From NCBI RefSeq assembly GCF_019890725.1, contig NZ_JAINZZ010000040.1, positions 1-64,000 of the forward strand: 64,000 nt of DNA. Direction: 5' to 3'. Of this stretch, positions 35,490-43,975 are shown one piece after another (position 1 is the stretch's first letter; the number at the start of each line of letters is the position of its first letter). The notes beneath the pieces were generated by a model that saw only the letters and a program-made list of their open reading frames with translations, searched no databases and had not been told where the DNA came from. This stretch comes from Actinacidiphila acidipaludis. Its GTDB lineage: Bacteria > Actinomycetota > Actinomycetes > Streptomycetales > Streptomycetaceae. Both the position numbers and the translations under genes were made by a program.

Positions 35490-35561
35490 GACGAAGCCCC
35501 CGGTCACGGGGGAACAACCGGGGGCTCCGTGTCTGTCGAAACAGCCGCTTCCGGCTGCTTG
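35490..35561 (-). ncRNA. Candidate small RNA or attenuated leader
   Basis: Reading the minus strand, a predicted start near 35561 follows a TTGACC/TACGTT promoter. The transcript then folds a CAGCCG-GAAG-CGGCTG hairpin (35542-35557) and ends in a 10-bp perfect stem (35495-35526) that resembles a terminator. The length would be about 70 nt. It could be a stand-alone sRNA or an attenuator in the leader of the AAA+ gene 360 nt downstream. No open frame with a ribosome binding site is visible inside it. Confidence 0.45.
35495..35526. terminator. 10-bp perfect hairpin
   Basis: AGCCCCCGGT at 35495-35504 is exactly complementary to ACCGGGGGCT at 35517-35526, with a 12-nt loop. It is a probable terminator for a minus-strand transcript from the promoter at 35568-35597. 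Confidence 0.6.
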
Positions 35562-35567
35562 GTTGAA

Positions 35568-35597
35568 AACGTAATTGCTGGATACCCAACGGGTCAA
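35568..35597 (-). promoter_or_regulatory. Candidate HrdB-type promoter
   Basis: On the minus strand, TTGACC (35592-35597) and TACGTT (35568-35573) are separated by 18 nt, close to the TTGACA-N17/18-TANNNT consensus. The DNA around the -10 is AT-rich for this genome. Confidence 0.55.
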
Positions 35598-35657
35598 GCG
35601 GTGTTGGGGCACCGGCGGACGCCCGCCGGGCGCCCGGAGCGCCCCGCCGCCGGGTCG

Positions 35658-36272
35658 TCACAGGCGGTCACCGGCGACCCCGGGCGCGGGGTGCGTCCCG
35701 GGCCCCGGAACGGCCCGGTAGCCGTCCTCGGTCTGATGGACCAGCAGATCCGCGAAGGGCCGCGACGGGTCCTGGGCGAAGTGCGCGTCCTCCTCGCGGG
35801 TCCAGCCGGTCCAGAAGTGCGCGAGGCCGGCCCCGTCCCGTCGCAGCCCGCGCTCCCGGGCGACTTCGGGGTCGACCTCCAGCCACAGCAGCAACGCCAG
35901 GAGCGGCCGCAACGCCGCCCTCCCGGTGCCCACGCCCTCCACCAGCACCACCGGTTCCGGTGGCACCTCGCGTTCCCCGCCGAAAGAGCGCGCCCTCCAG
36001 TCGTACACCTCGTGCCGGGCCGTGCGGCCCCGGCTCAGCGGGCCCAGCACCTGCCCGGTCAGCCGCTCGGTCCAGGCGAAGGGCTCCTCGTGGGTGGCGA
36101 GGTCGTCGGTGTGCACCACCGGCGCGCCGCCCAGCCGTTCGGCCAGCCTGGCCGTCAGCGTCGTCTTGCCCGCGCCGGCGTGCCCGTCCACCGCGACCAG
36201 CCGGACCGGGCCGCAGGACGGGGCGAGTCCGGGGATGAGCGCGGCGAGCCGGGGCAGAGTCAGGTCGTCCAT
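35658..36272 (-). CDS. Uridine-kinase-like P-loop kinase
   Basis: A 204-aa nucleoside-kinase-like P-loop protein. The Walker A GHAGAGKTT is intact at 30-38, followed by HTDDLATHEEPFAWTERL, which corresponds to the substrate-binding DDFY region of uridine kinases, and a lid with Arg residues (EVARERGLRRD). The substrate is unproven; uridine/cytidine is an inference from the family. The ATG at 36272 leads directly into the conserved helix. It is divergent from the M24 aminopeptidase gene across 71 bp. Confidence 0.82.
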   Translation of the reverse strand: MDDLTLPRLAALIPGLAPSCGPVRLVAVDGHAGAGKTTLTARLAERLGGAPVVHTDDLATHEEPFAWTERLTGQVLGPLSRGRTARHEVYDWRARSFGGEREVPPEPVVLVEGVGTGRAALRPLLALLLWLEVDPEVARERGLRRDGAGLAHFWTGWTREEDAHFAQDPSRPFADLLVHQTEDGYRAVPGPGTHPAPGVAGDRL

Positions 36273-36343
36273 GGCTCCCGAGCGTACGGCTGGACCGGCG
36301 GCGCTGCGCTGCGAGGCGGGACGTGGCGTCTACCGTGGGAGCC

Positions 36344-37480
36344 GTGACCGACGCGAACGCTCCTGACACCGCCGCCCTGTATCCCGCCACCCGTCTGGAG
36401 TCCGCCCGCAAGGCGGCCGCGGACGCCGGCCTCGACGCCCTGCTCATCGCGCCGGGCGCCGACCTGCGCTACCTGACCGGGTATCAGGCCCTGCCGCTGG
36501 AACGCCTCACCTGCCTGGTGGTGCCGGCCGCCGGCGACCCCTTCCTGGTGGTGCCCGAACTCGAGAAGGCCGCCGCGCTGGCCTCGCCCGCGGGCCGCCT
36601 CGGCATCGACATCAGCGGGTTCGGCGAGACCGACGACGCCTACGCGATGATCGCCCGCCGGCTGCCCGCGAACCTGCGGCTCTTCGCGGTGGACAACCAC
36701 ATGTGGGCGGAGAAGTTGCTGGCCTTCCAGGCCGCGCTGCCCGGTGCGCAGGCCGGGCTGGCCGGCGACGTGCTCTCGGTGCTGCGGATGCGCAAGACCC
36801 CCGCCGAGATCGAGGCACTGCGCCGTGCGGGAGCGGCCATCGACCGGGTGCACCGCCGGATGGGGGAGTGGCTCAAGCCGGGCCGCACCGAGCGCGAGGT
36901 CGCCAAGGACATCGCCGACGCGATCCTGGCGGCCGGCCATGTGACCGTGGACTTCGTGATCGTCGGCTCCGGGCCCAACGGCGCCAGCCCGCACCACGAG
37001 GTCTCCGACCGGGTGATCAGGGCCGGCGACCCGGTGGTGGTGGACATCGGCGGCACCACGGCGGACGGCTACTGCTCGGACTCCACCCGCACCTACGCCG
37101 TCGGCGAGCCGCCGGCCGCCTTCCGCGAGCTGTACGAGGTGCTGCTGCTCGCCCAGACGGCCCAGACCGGCGCGGTGCGGCCGGGCATCACCGCGCAGGA
37201 ACTCGACGCGGTGGGCCGCGACATCATCACCTCGGCGGGCTACGGCGAGCACTTCATCCACCGCACCGGCCACGGCATCGGCCTGGAGACCCACGAGGAG
37301 CCGTACATCGTGGCCGGCAGCGCGCGGGCGCTGGAGCCCGGCATGGCGTTCTCCGTGGAGCCCGGGATCTATCTGCCCGGCATGTTCGGCGCGCGGATCG
37401 AGGACATCGCCGTGTGCACCGGCGACGGCGGCGAGCGGCTCAATCTGACGGGGCGTGACCTGGTGGTTCTTCCCGCCTGA
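36344..37480 (+). CDS. M24-family aminopeptidase (Xaa-Pro peptidase)
   Basis: A cytosolic dimetal peptidase predicted to remove N-terminal residues before proline or cut Xaa-Pro dipeptides. The 378-aa protein has a creatinase N-terminal domain and the pita-bread catalytic domain with ligands Asp234 and Asp246 (DIGGTTADGYCSDSTRT), His310 (RTGHGIGLETHEEP), Glu339 (VEPGIYLPG) and Glu353 (RIEDI). I chose the GTG at 36344 because TACCGT at 36331-36336 sits 7 nt before it, the spacing of a leaderless promoter; GTG codons at 36323 and 36335 are in-frame alternatives. Confidence 0.9.
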   Translation: MTDANAPDTAALYPATRLESARKAAADAGLDALLIAPGADLRYLTGYQALPLERLTCLVVPAAGDPFLVVPELEKAAALASPAGRLGIDISGFGETDDAYAMIARRLPANLRLFAVDNHMWAEKLLAFQAALPGAQAGLAGDVLSVLRMRKTPAEIEALRRAGAAIDRVHRRMGEWLKPGRTEREVAKDIADAILAAGHVTVDFVIVGSGPNGASPHHEVSDRVIRAGDPVVVDIGGTTADGYCSDSTRTYAVGEPPAAFRELYEVLLLAQTAQTGAVRPGITAQELDAVGRDIITSAGYGEHFIHRTGHGIGLETHEEPYIVAGSARALEPGMAFSVEPGIYLPGMFGARIEDIAVCTGDGGERLNLTGRDLVVLPA

Positions 37481-37485
37481 CCGCC

Positions 37486-37501
37486 AATGGTAGAGACCAA
37501 T
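37486..37501. promoter_or_regulatory. DasR-like box before the C39 protease gene
   Basis: The 16-mer AATGGTAGAGACCAAT agrees at 12 of 15 fixed positions with the DasR box consensus ACTGGTCTAGACCANT. It lies 129 bp before the protease start. Weaker than the chitinase sites. Confidence 0.4.
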
Positions 37502-37549
37502 ATTGATCGCGTGGCTCACCTGCAAACCCTGGTGGAGCACGTGGTGAAC

Positions 37550-37562
37550 GACCATAGTGGTC
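37550..37562. promoter_or_regulatory. Palindrome GACCA-TAG-TGGTC
   Basis: A perfect 5-bp inverted repeat with a 3-nt centre, 68 bp before the C39 protease start, built from the same TGGTC/GACCA half-sites as a DasR box but in inverted order. Possible operator. Confidence 0.35.
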
Positions 37563-37629
37563 CGCACCTGGCACGCCGTCGGCTGCCGGGAACCTCCCGA
37601 TCCACGTCGAGGGAAACCGAGGGGAACTC

Positions 37630-39039
37630 ATGACCCACAACGCGCCCCGGCGTGCCGTACTGACCGCCGCGCTCGCGGCGGCGGCGGCCGCCGCGACCGC
37701 GCACTCCGCCAGTGCGGCCCCGGCGTCCGCCGCCGGAGGGACCGCGCCCAGCACGCTGCCCGTGCCGGCGGGGCACCAGGCCACAACGCCGGACGACGCA
37801 CCGGTCGACTACCACGGCTGGACGTCGTACCCCGACTGGCTGTTCGGCGAGCACCGCGGCACCGTGCCGGTGCCCGGCAGGCGCCCCGGGGTGCGGATCG
37901 CCCGCGCCACCGGCACGCTCGACTACACCGACCCGCACACCGGGACCACGGCCACCTGGGAGTCCGCCTCCTGGACGTCGCCGGTGCACAAGATCCCGCA
38001 CCCGGCGAGCGAGCTGATCTCGTCCTGGAACGCCGACACCCCGTCGGGCACCTGGATCCAGATCGAGCTGCTCGGCACCTACACCGACGGCACCGCGACG
38101 CCGGCGTACATCATGGGCCGTTGGACGGCCGGTGACGGTCCGGACGACATCCGCCGCACCTCGGTGGACGACCAGACGGACAACAAGAGCAGCATCTGGA
38201 CCGACACCTTCTCCATCGACGACACGAGCGCGGGCCCGCTGCTCGACTCCTACCGGCTGCGGCTGACGCTCTTCCGCAAGCCCGGCAGCCACCTCACCCC
38301 CACCGTGTGGCGGCTCGGCGCGATGGCCTCCAACATCCCGGACCGCTTCACCGTGCCGGCCTCGGTGCCGGGCGTGGGCGCGGGTGTGGAGCTGCCGGTG
38401 CCGCGCTACTCGCAGAACATCCACAAGGGCCAGTACCCGGAGTACGACAACGGCGGCGAGGCCTGGTGCAGCCCGACCTCGTCCACCATGGTCATCGAGT
38501 ACTGGGGCCGCGGCCCGACCGCCGAGCAGATGGCCTGGGTCGACCCCTCCTACGCCGACCCGCAGGTCGACCAGGGCGCCCGGTACACCTACGACTACCA
38601 GTACGAGGGCTGCGGCAACTGGCCCTTCAACGCGGCCTACGCGGCCACCTACACCGACATGCAGGGCGTCATCACCCGGCTGCACTCGCTCAACGACGTC
38701 GAGCGGCTGATCAAGGCCGGCATCCCGGTGATAACGTCCCAGTCCTTCCTGGCCTCGGAGCTGGACGGCGCGGGCTACGGCACCTCGGGCCACCTGATGT
38801 GCATCGCGGGCTTCACGCCCGAGGGTGACGTGGTGGCCAACGACCCGGCGAGCTCCAGCGACGACGCGGTCCGCAACATCTACAAGCGGGCGCAGTTCGA
38901 GACCATCTGGCTGCGCACCAAGCGGATCAACGCCTCGGGCGGGGTGAGCGGCGGCACCGGCGGTGTCTGCTACCTCTACTTCCCGGCCAAGCCGAGCCCC
39001 GCGCAGCGCCGCGCGCTGGCGTCCGTCGGCATCGCCTGA
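37630..39039 (+). CDS. Secreted C39-like peptidase
   Basis: A 469-aa exported protein. Residues 1-35 form a signal peptide with an RRAVLTAALAAAAAAATAHS core (a possible Tat signal). A beta-rich middle domain (about 60-240) resembles a jelly-roll binding module, and the C-terminal domain is a C39-type cysteine peptidase fold, with nucleophile Cys280 in GEAWCSPTSSTM, His388 in GHLMCIAGF and an Asp in VVANDPASS. Extracellular peptide or cell-wall protein cleavage is inferred. The ATG at 37630 has a GAGGGGAA site. It is followed by a chitinase, and both upstream regions carry DasR-like boxes, so they may be coinduced by chitin breakdown products. Confidence 0.85.
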   Translation: MTHNAPRRAVLTAALAAAAAAATAHSASAAPASAAGGTAPSTLPVPAGHQATTPDDAPVDYHGWTSYPDWLFGEHRGTVPVPGRRPGVRIARATGTLDYTDPHTGTTATWESASWTSPVHKIPHPASELISSWNADTPSGTWIQIELLGTYTDGTATPAYIMGRWTAGDGPDDIRRTSVDDQTDNKSSIWTDTFSIDDTSAGPLLDSYRLRLTLFRKPGSHLTPTVWRLGAMASNIPDRFTVPASVPGVGAGVELPVPRYSQNIHKGQYPEYDNGGEAWCSPTSSTMVIEYWGRGPTAEQMAWVDPSYADPQVDQGARYTYDYQYEGCGNWPFNAAYAATYTDMQGVITRLHSLNDVERLIKAGIPVITSQSFLASELDGAGYGTSGHLMCIAGFTPEGDVVANDPASSSDDAVRNIYKRAQFETIWLRTKRINASGGVSGGTGGVCYLYFPAKPSPAQRRALASVGIA

Positions 39040-39100
39040 TCCCTGCCGGTCTCCGGGCGAACGCCCGCCCGGAGACCGGCAAACGGCCTCCTTTCGGGCA

Positions 39101-39116
39101 ACTGGTCGAGACCAAT
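39101..39116. promoter_or_regulatory. DasR-type box 1 before the chitinase
   Basis: ACTGGTCGAGACCAAT matches the DasR consensus at 14 of 15 fixed positions. It lies 94 bp before the chitinase start and upstream of the -35 box. In streptomycetes DasR represses chitinase genes until GlcN-6-phosphate accumulates. Confidence 0.75.
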
Positions 39117-39131
39117 CCGCGCGTTCGCCGA

Positions 39132-39147
39132 ATTGGTCTGGACCAAC
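39132..39147. promoter_or_regulatory. DasR-type box 2 before the chitinase
   Basis: ATTGGTCTGGACCAAC matches 12 of 15 fixed positions. It is 31 bp (about three helical turns) from box 1 and ends 3 bp before the -35, the tandem arrangement typical of Streptomyces chitinase promoters. Confidence 0.7.
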
Positions 39148-39150
39148 CCA

Positions 39151-39179
39151 TTGACGGGTTCGCGTCACGGCAGGATTCT
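39151..39179 (+). promoter_or_regulatory. Chitinase promoter
   Basis: TTGACG at 39151-39156, a 17-nt spacer, and GATTCT at 39174-39179. It directly follows the two DasR-type boxes and precedes the AGGAGGT ribosome binding site at 39199-39205. Confidence 0.55.
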
Positions 39180-39209
39180 GCTGCCACGTTCCCCCACAGG
39201 AGGTCCGAC

Positions 39210-40454
39210 GTGAACCGACTCAAAGCCCTCGGCTCGGGCGTGGCGGCCGCCGTGCTCGCCTTCGCCGGGCTCGGCACGGCCGCGGCACTGGGCGCCGGCC
39301 AGGCCAGCGGCGCCACCGTCTCCGCCGACGCGCTGAGCAGCCAGTGGTACGCCGCGGCGCCGTACCTCATGCCGCTGGACAACAACCCGCCGAGCGCCAC
39401 CGCGATCATGGACGCGACCGGCCTCAAGGCGTTCCAGCTGGCCTTCATCCTGGCGCCCAACGGCGGTGGCTGCAGCCCGACATGGGGCGGCACCAGCGCC
39501 GTCTCCTCCGACACCGCGGTCGCCGGCGTGATCTCCGCGATCAGGGCCAAGGGCGGCGACGTCTCGGTGTCCATCGGCGGTTACGGCGGCACCAAGCTCG
39601 GCCAGGCGTGCTCCGACAGCGCCTCGACCGCCGCCGCCTACCAGCAGGTCATCACCAAGTACGGCCTCAAGGCCATCGACTTCGACCTGGAGGAGCCGGA
39701 GTACGAGAACAGCGCGGCGGTCTCCCACGAGATCGGCGCCGCCAAGATCCTGCAGCAGAACAACCCGGGCCTGTACGTGTCGGTCACCACCGCCGGAACC
39801 GCCGCCGGCACCGGCTGGTTCGGCCAGCAGATGCTCAACGAGGCCAAGGCGCAGGCCTTCACGCCGAACAACTTCTCCATCATGCCGTTCGACGGCGGCT
39901 TCAGCGGCGCGGCCTCCCAGACCAGCGCGCTCACCGCGTTCAACGGGCTGCTGAAGACCACCTTCGGCTGGGACACCGCCACCGCGTACGCCCACGAGGG
40001 CTTCTCCGGCATGAACGGCCGCAGCGACTCCGGCGAGTACTTCTACCAGTCGGACTTCCAGACCGTGCTCGACTACGCCACGAGCCACGGCATGGGCCGC
40101 TTCACGTTCTGGTCGCTGAACCGTGACCGACAGTGTTCGCCGCCGGACAACAACGGCACCACTTCCGGCACGTGCAGCAGCGTCCCGCAGGCCGACTGGG
40201 ACTTCGCCAAGTTCTCGGTCAAATTCGCGGGTGCAACGCCCCCGGTGACCACGCCGCCCACCACCCCGCCCACCACGCCGCCCGGCGGCGGAACGTGTGC
40301 GGGGGTCGCGCAGTGGTCCGCCTCCGCGGTCTACGTGGGGGGCAACGAGGTGCAGCACAACGGCCACAAGTGGAAGGCCAAGTGGTGGACGACCAACGAG
40401 GAGCCCGGCACCACCGGCGAGTGGGGTGTCTGGCAGGACGAGGGCGCGTGCTGA
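39210..40454 (+). CDS. Secreted GH18 chitinase with C-terminal chitin-binding domain
   Basis: A 414-aa exported endochitinase-like protein. It has a signal peptide at about 1-34 (cut near AGQASGA), a GH18 catalytic domain at about 45-335, a Pro/Thr linker (TPPVTTPPTTPPTTPP) and a CBM5/12-type domain at about 365-414 (AQWSASAVYVGGNEVQHNGH, then three Trp-rich pieces). The GH18 motif is DFDLE at 157-161 with catalytic Glu161; the first Asp of the usual DxxDxDxE is a Lys here, as in other members of this actinomycete subfamily by my recollection. The GTG at 39210 has a perfect AGGAGGT site. Confidence 0.9.
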   Translation: MNRLKALGSGVAAAVLAFAGLGTAAALGAGQASGATVSADALSSQWYAAAPYLMPLDNNPPSATAIMDATGLKAFQLAFILAPNGGGCSPTWGGTSAVSSDTAVAGVISAIRAKGGDVSVSIGGYGGTKLGQACSDSASTAAAYQQVITKYGLKAIDFDLEEPEYENSAAVSHEIGAAKILQQNNPGLYVSVTTAGTAAGTGWFGQQMLNEAKAQAFTPNNFSIMPFDGGFSGAASQTSALTAFNGLLKTTFGWDTATAYAHEGFSGMNGRSDSGEYFYQSDFQTVLDYATSHGMGRFTFWSLNRDRQCSPPDNNGTTSGTCSSVPQADWDFAKFSVKFAGATPPVTTPPTTPPTTPPGGGTCAGVAQWSASAVYVGGNEVQHNGHKWKAKWWTTNEEPGTTGEWGVWQDEGAC

Positions 40455-40475
40455 CGCGCTGCTGATAGGTGCTGA

Positions 40476-40500
40476 CGCCTCGCGGTCGGACCGCGGGGCG
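40476..40500. terminator. Chitinase terminator
   Basis: An 11-bp stem (40476-40486 with 40490-40500, one G-U pair) closes a 3-nt loop 22 bp after the chitinase stop. Confidence 0.6.
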
Positions 40501-40787
40501 AAGGCCGGACCGGACGACCCGCAACCCTACGGCGGGCCCGTGGCCGAAGTCGGCCGCGGGTCCGCCGCCTTGTGTGCGTATCCCCGCACGTGCGCGTTTT
40601 CGCACATGAACATGACGGCCTTTGTCGGCCAAAAACGGACGTGTCATCTCCGGTTCTGTGTTTCACTCCGAACAGGTGATCAGTAGCCTCGTGCTGAGCA
40701 CCCGCAAACGCCGGCCGCCACCGGAGCATGCCAGGAACACCCGCCGATGACGCGTTAGTTGAGCCCCATGACCTGGAGACACCAACC
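40501..40787. other. Gene-free leader of the methyltransferase-GGDEF/EAL operon
   Basis: This part of a 333-bp gap has no supported gene. It is notably AT-richer from 40590 to 40680 and contains GTGCG/CGCAC (40589-40604), two GGCC-flanked pieces near 40617-40630, and TCAC/GTGA half-sites near 40664-40680. It likely carries the promoter for the two-gene unit starting at 40788. Confidence 0.45.
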
Positions 40788-41600
40788 GTGACCGACCGTC
40801 CATCCTGGGCCCCCCAGGGCATCGACCTGACCGTGCCCAGCGTCTCGCGCGTGTACGACTACTTCCTCGGCGGCTCCCACAACTTCGAGGTCGACCGGGA
40901 GGCCGCCCGGGTGGCGCTCAAGGCCTTCCCCGGCATCCCCAAGATCGGCCAGGCCAACCGGGCCGCCATGCGCCGGGCGGTGCGCTTCGCGGTGGACCGC
41001 GGCATCGGCCAGTTCCTGGACATCGGTTCCGGGATCCCCACCTTCGGCAACGTGCACGAGGTCGCCCAGGCCGCCGCGCCCGGCGCACGCGTCGTCTACG
41101 TCGACAACGACCCGGTCGCCGTCGCCCACAGCAAGGCGGTGCTGGCCGACAACCCCGACGCCACCATCGCCGCCGCCGACCTGCGCGACCCGCTGTCGAT
41201 CCTCGAACACCCCGAGACCCGGCGGATGCTGGACTTCGACCGGCCGATCGCGCTGATGCTGGTGGCCGTCGTGCACTTCCTCTCCGACGACGACCGGCCG
41301 GCCGAGATCATCGCCACCCTGCGGGACGCGCTCGCCCCCGGCAGCATCATGGTCATCACCCACGCCACCCTGGGCGGGCCGACCCCCGAAGGGCAGCGTG
41401 CCGCCCAGAAGGTCTACCAGCGCACGGCGACCCCGCTGCTGATGCGCACCAAGGACGAGCTGGAACCTTTCTTCGCCGGCTTCGAGATCGTCGAGCCCGG
41501 CATCGTCCCGCTCGCGTACTGGCGTCCCGACGCGCCGCTCACCGAGGACGACGAGACCGCGGCCCTGCACGGTCTCGCCGCTGTGGGGCTGAAGGCGTGA
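40788..41600 (+). CDS. SAM-dependent methyltransferase (DUF574/Methyltransf_19 type)
   Basis: A 270-aa protein of the large streptomycete methyltransferase group marked by PSVSRVYDYFLGGSHNFEVD at the N terminus. The SAM-binding core is FLDIGSGIPTFGNVHEVA, followed by VVYVDNDPVAVAHS, whose acidic residue should hold the ribose. The substrate is unknown for the whole group, which is strongly expanded in Streptomyces. I chose the GTG at 40788 with a GGAGA site 9 nt upstream over an ATG at 40728. It overlaps the GGDEF-EAL gene as GTGA, which suggests coupled translation and a shared process. Confidence 0.85.
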   Translation: MTDRPSWAPQGIDLTVPSVSRVYDYFLGGSHNFEVDREAARVALKAFPGIPKIGQANRAAMRRAVRFAVDRGIGQFLDIGSGIPTFGNVHEVAQAAAPGARVVYVDNDPVAVAHSKAVLADNPDATIAAADLRDPLSILEHPETRRMLDFDRPIALMLVAVVHFLSDDDRPAEIIATLRDALAPGSIMVITHATLGGPTPEGQRAAQKVYQRTATPLLMRTKDELEPFFAGFEIVEPGIVPLAYWRPDAPLTEDDETAALHGLAAVGLKA

Positions 41601-43774
41601 CCGGACGGCCCGCCGCGGCGCAGGACCAGGGGGAGCCCGCGCCGGAGCACGACGAGGAACACAACCTCCGCCGGTTCGCGACCATCTGGGGCCGGGCCAT
41701 CTACTCCGTCACCGCCACCTCGATGACCCGCGTCGAGTTCGAGGCGCACCTGGTCCCGCAGGCCCGCGTCCTGCGGGAGACGCTGCGGGCCCGGCCGTTC
41801 GACCCCCGGCCCGCGGTCGCCGTCGGCGCCGCGCTGGTGGACGCGCACTGCACCGACCCCGAGGCGCTGCCGAGCATCCTCGGCGTCATCGACGCCTATC
41901 TGGTGCTCTACTGCCCGCCGCCCGCGGACGTCCCCGCCGACGAGGCCAGGATCCGCTGCTCGCGGCTGCAGCACGCGGTCGCCGTCGGCTTCTCCCAGGC
42001 GCTGCGCGAACGCACCCTGTCCGAGCAGGAGTCCATCTCCCGCGCTGCGCTCGGCGCCCAGGCCGAGGCCGAACGGGCGCTGGCCGACAGCGAGGCCAAG
42101 CTCCGCGCGGTCTTCGAGGGCGCCGCGGTCGGCATCGGCATCGCCGACATGGACGGAAACGTCCTGGAGATCAACGACGCCGCCGCCCGGATGTTCGGCG
42201 GCGAGGCGCACATCAGGCGGCGCAACGTCAGTGACTGGGTCCACCCCGAGAACGAGCCCGCCATCCGGGGCCTCAACGGCGAACTGGTGCGCGGCGAACG
42301 CGACGGCTACCACGTCGAGAAGGCCTACCCGCGGGCCGACGGCACCGTGCTGTGGGCCAACCTCCAGGTGTCGCTGCTGCGGGACACCGAGGGCCGGCCG
42401 CAGTACCAGCTCGCCCTGCTGGAGGACATCACCGAGCGCCGCGGGCTGCTGCAGCGGCTGCGCCACCAGGCCACCCACGACGCGCTCACCGGGCTGCCCA
42501 ACCGCGCCCTGTTCTTCGAGCGGCTCGACCAGGCCCTCGACCCGGACGGCCCCACCAGCCGGATCGGGCTGTGCTACCTCGACCTCGACGGCTTCAAGAC
42601 GGTCAACGACAGCCTCGGCCACGCGGTGGGCGACCGGCTGCTGGTCGCCGTCGCCGAGCGGCTGCGCGCGTGCCTCACCTCCGACGACCAGCTCGTCGCC
42701 CGGATCGGCGGCGACGAGTTCGTCGCCCTCTACACCGATCCGCCCGGGCAGGAGGCCGTCACCGACCTGGCCACCCGCATCCTGGACGCGCTCGCCGCCC
42801 CGATCGCCCTCGACGACCGCGACCTGCGCGTCCACGGCAGCATCGGCATCGTCTACGGCCCGGCCGGCTCCCGGGGCGCGGCCGACGTGCTGCGCAGCGC
42901 CGACATCACGATGTACCGGGCCAAGGAGCACGGCGGCAACCGCTACGAGGTCGCCGACCCCGACTCCGACGCGCGGGCCATCACCCGCCACGGCCTGACC
43001 AACCGGCTGCCCGAGGCCCTGGAACGCGGCGAGTTCTTCGTCGAGTACCAGCCGCTCATCGGCCTGGAGGACGGCGCGGTGCTCGGCGCGGAGGCGCTGG
43101 TCCGCTGGGGCCACCCGGTGCACGGCGTGCTCGGCCCGGACCAGTTCATCCCGCTCGCCGAGAGCACCGGGCAGATCGTCCCCCTCGGCCGCTGGGTGCT
43201 GGAACAGGCCGCCCGCCAGGCCCGCGAGTGGCAGCTCGACCACCCCGGGGGCTCGTGCGCGCCGCGCGTGAACGTCAACCTCTCGCCGATCCAGCTCCAC
43301 CACCGCGACCTGGTCGCCGAGATCGCCGGGGTCCTGGAGGAGACCGGCCTGCCGCCGGGCGCACTGTGCCTGGAGGTGACCGAGAGCGCCCTGATCGGCG
43401 CCGACGAGGACGCCCTCAAGCCGCTGCGGCGGATCGCGGACCTCGGGGTGGCCATAGCGCTGGACGACTTCGGCACCGGCTACTCCAACCTGTCGTCGCT
43501 GCGCTGGCTGCCGGTCAGCGTCCTGAAGCTGGACCGGGCCTTCACCCGCGGCATGCGGCGGCACCCCGCCGACCCGGTGGACCTCAAGATCGTCGAGGGC
43601 ATCGTCTCGCTCGCCCACAGCCTCGACCTGACGGTCACCGTCGAGGGCGTGGAGACCCGGACGCAGGCCGAGCACCTGCGGGCCCTGGGCTGCGACCACG
43701 GCCAGGGGTGGTACTACGCCCGGCCCGGGCCGCCCGAGCACCTGCACCACCTCAGCCTCGCCGACGCGGGCTGA
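41597..43774 (+). CDS. PAS-GGDEF-EAL c-di-GMP enzyme
   Basis: A 725-aa cytosolic protein without TM helices, predicted to make and/or break c-di-GMP. Its order is a helical N-terminal region (about 20-150, unassigned), a PAS domain at about 165-285 (RAVFEGAAVGIGIADMDGN), a GGDEF domain with intact GGDEF at 371-375, and an EAL domain with EAL at 499-501 and the DDFGTGYSN metal motif. The inhibitory I-site RxxD is absent; SDDQ stands at its place, so cyclase activity should not be product-inhibited that way. Both domains look catalytically competent. It is coupled to the methyltransferase by a GTGA overlap. Confidence 0.92.
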   Translation: MTGRPAAAQDQGEPAPEHDEEHNLRRFATIWGRAIYSVTATSMTRVEFEAHLVPQARVLRETLRARPFDPRPAVAVGAALVDAHCTDPEALPSILGVIDAYLVLYCPPPADVPADEARIRCSRLQHAVAVGFSQALRERTLSEQESISRAALGAQAEAERALADSEAKLRAVFEGAAVGIGIADMDGNVLEINDAAARMFGGEAHIRRRNVSDWVHPENEPAIRGLNGELVRGERDGYHVEKAYPRADGTVLWANLQVSLLRDTEGRPQYQLALLEDITERRGLLQRLRHQATHDALTGLPNRALFFERLDQALDPDGPTSRIGLCYLDLDGFKTVNDSLGHAVGDRLLVAVAERLRACLTSDDQLVARIGGDEFVALYTDPPGQEAVTDLATRILDALAAPIALDDRDLRVHGSIGIVYGPAGSRGAADVLRSADITMYRAKEHGGNRYEVADPDSDARAITRHGLTNRLPEALERGEFFVEYQPLIGLEDGAVLGAEALVRWGHPVHGVLGPDQFIPLAESTGQIVPLGRWVLEQAARQAREWQLDHPGGSCAPRVNVNLSPIQLHHRDLVAEIAGVLEETGLPPGALCLEVTESALIGADEDALKPLRRIADLGVAIALDDFGTGYSNLSSLRWLPVSVLKLDRAFTRGMRRHPADPVDLKIVEGIVSLAHSLDLTVTVEGVETRTQAEHLRALGCDHGQGWYYARPGPPEHLHHLSLADAG

Positions 43775-43975
43775 CGAACGGCCCGCGGGCCCCCCGGAAC
43801 GGCACTGGTGACGGGGCGGCGTCCATCGGGCATACTCCAACCGCCGGCCCCGTTGATCACGCCGTACCGCGACCCGGTGCGGGATCATGGAGCCGGGTAT
43901 TCGATCGCTCACCTACGGCCCCGCCCACCCACGGCGGCCTGGCCGTTCGCGCCCGAAAAGGGAGGATGCGCTGCC

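Larger units (their letters stand above)
35132..35657. other. Gene-free gap upstream of the AAA+ gene
   Basis: No supported coding sequence in about 520 bp. The right part holds a promoter-hairpin-terminator arrangement on the minus strand at 35495-35597. The left part (35150-35480) has GGGCCGTCCG-type short repeats around 35355-35390 and no clear gene. It could be a long 5' leader for the AAA+ gene. Confidence 0.55.

Noticed and set aside
40660..40685. Possible BldD-type site (TCAC...GTGA half-sites) before the methyltransferase-GGDEF/EAL unit
   Set aside because: The spacing is about 4 nt longer than the TNACNCWGNGTNA consensus, so it does not fit despite the attractive c-di-GMP link.
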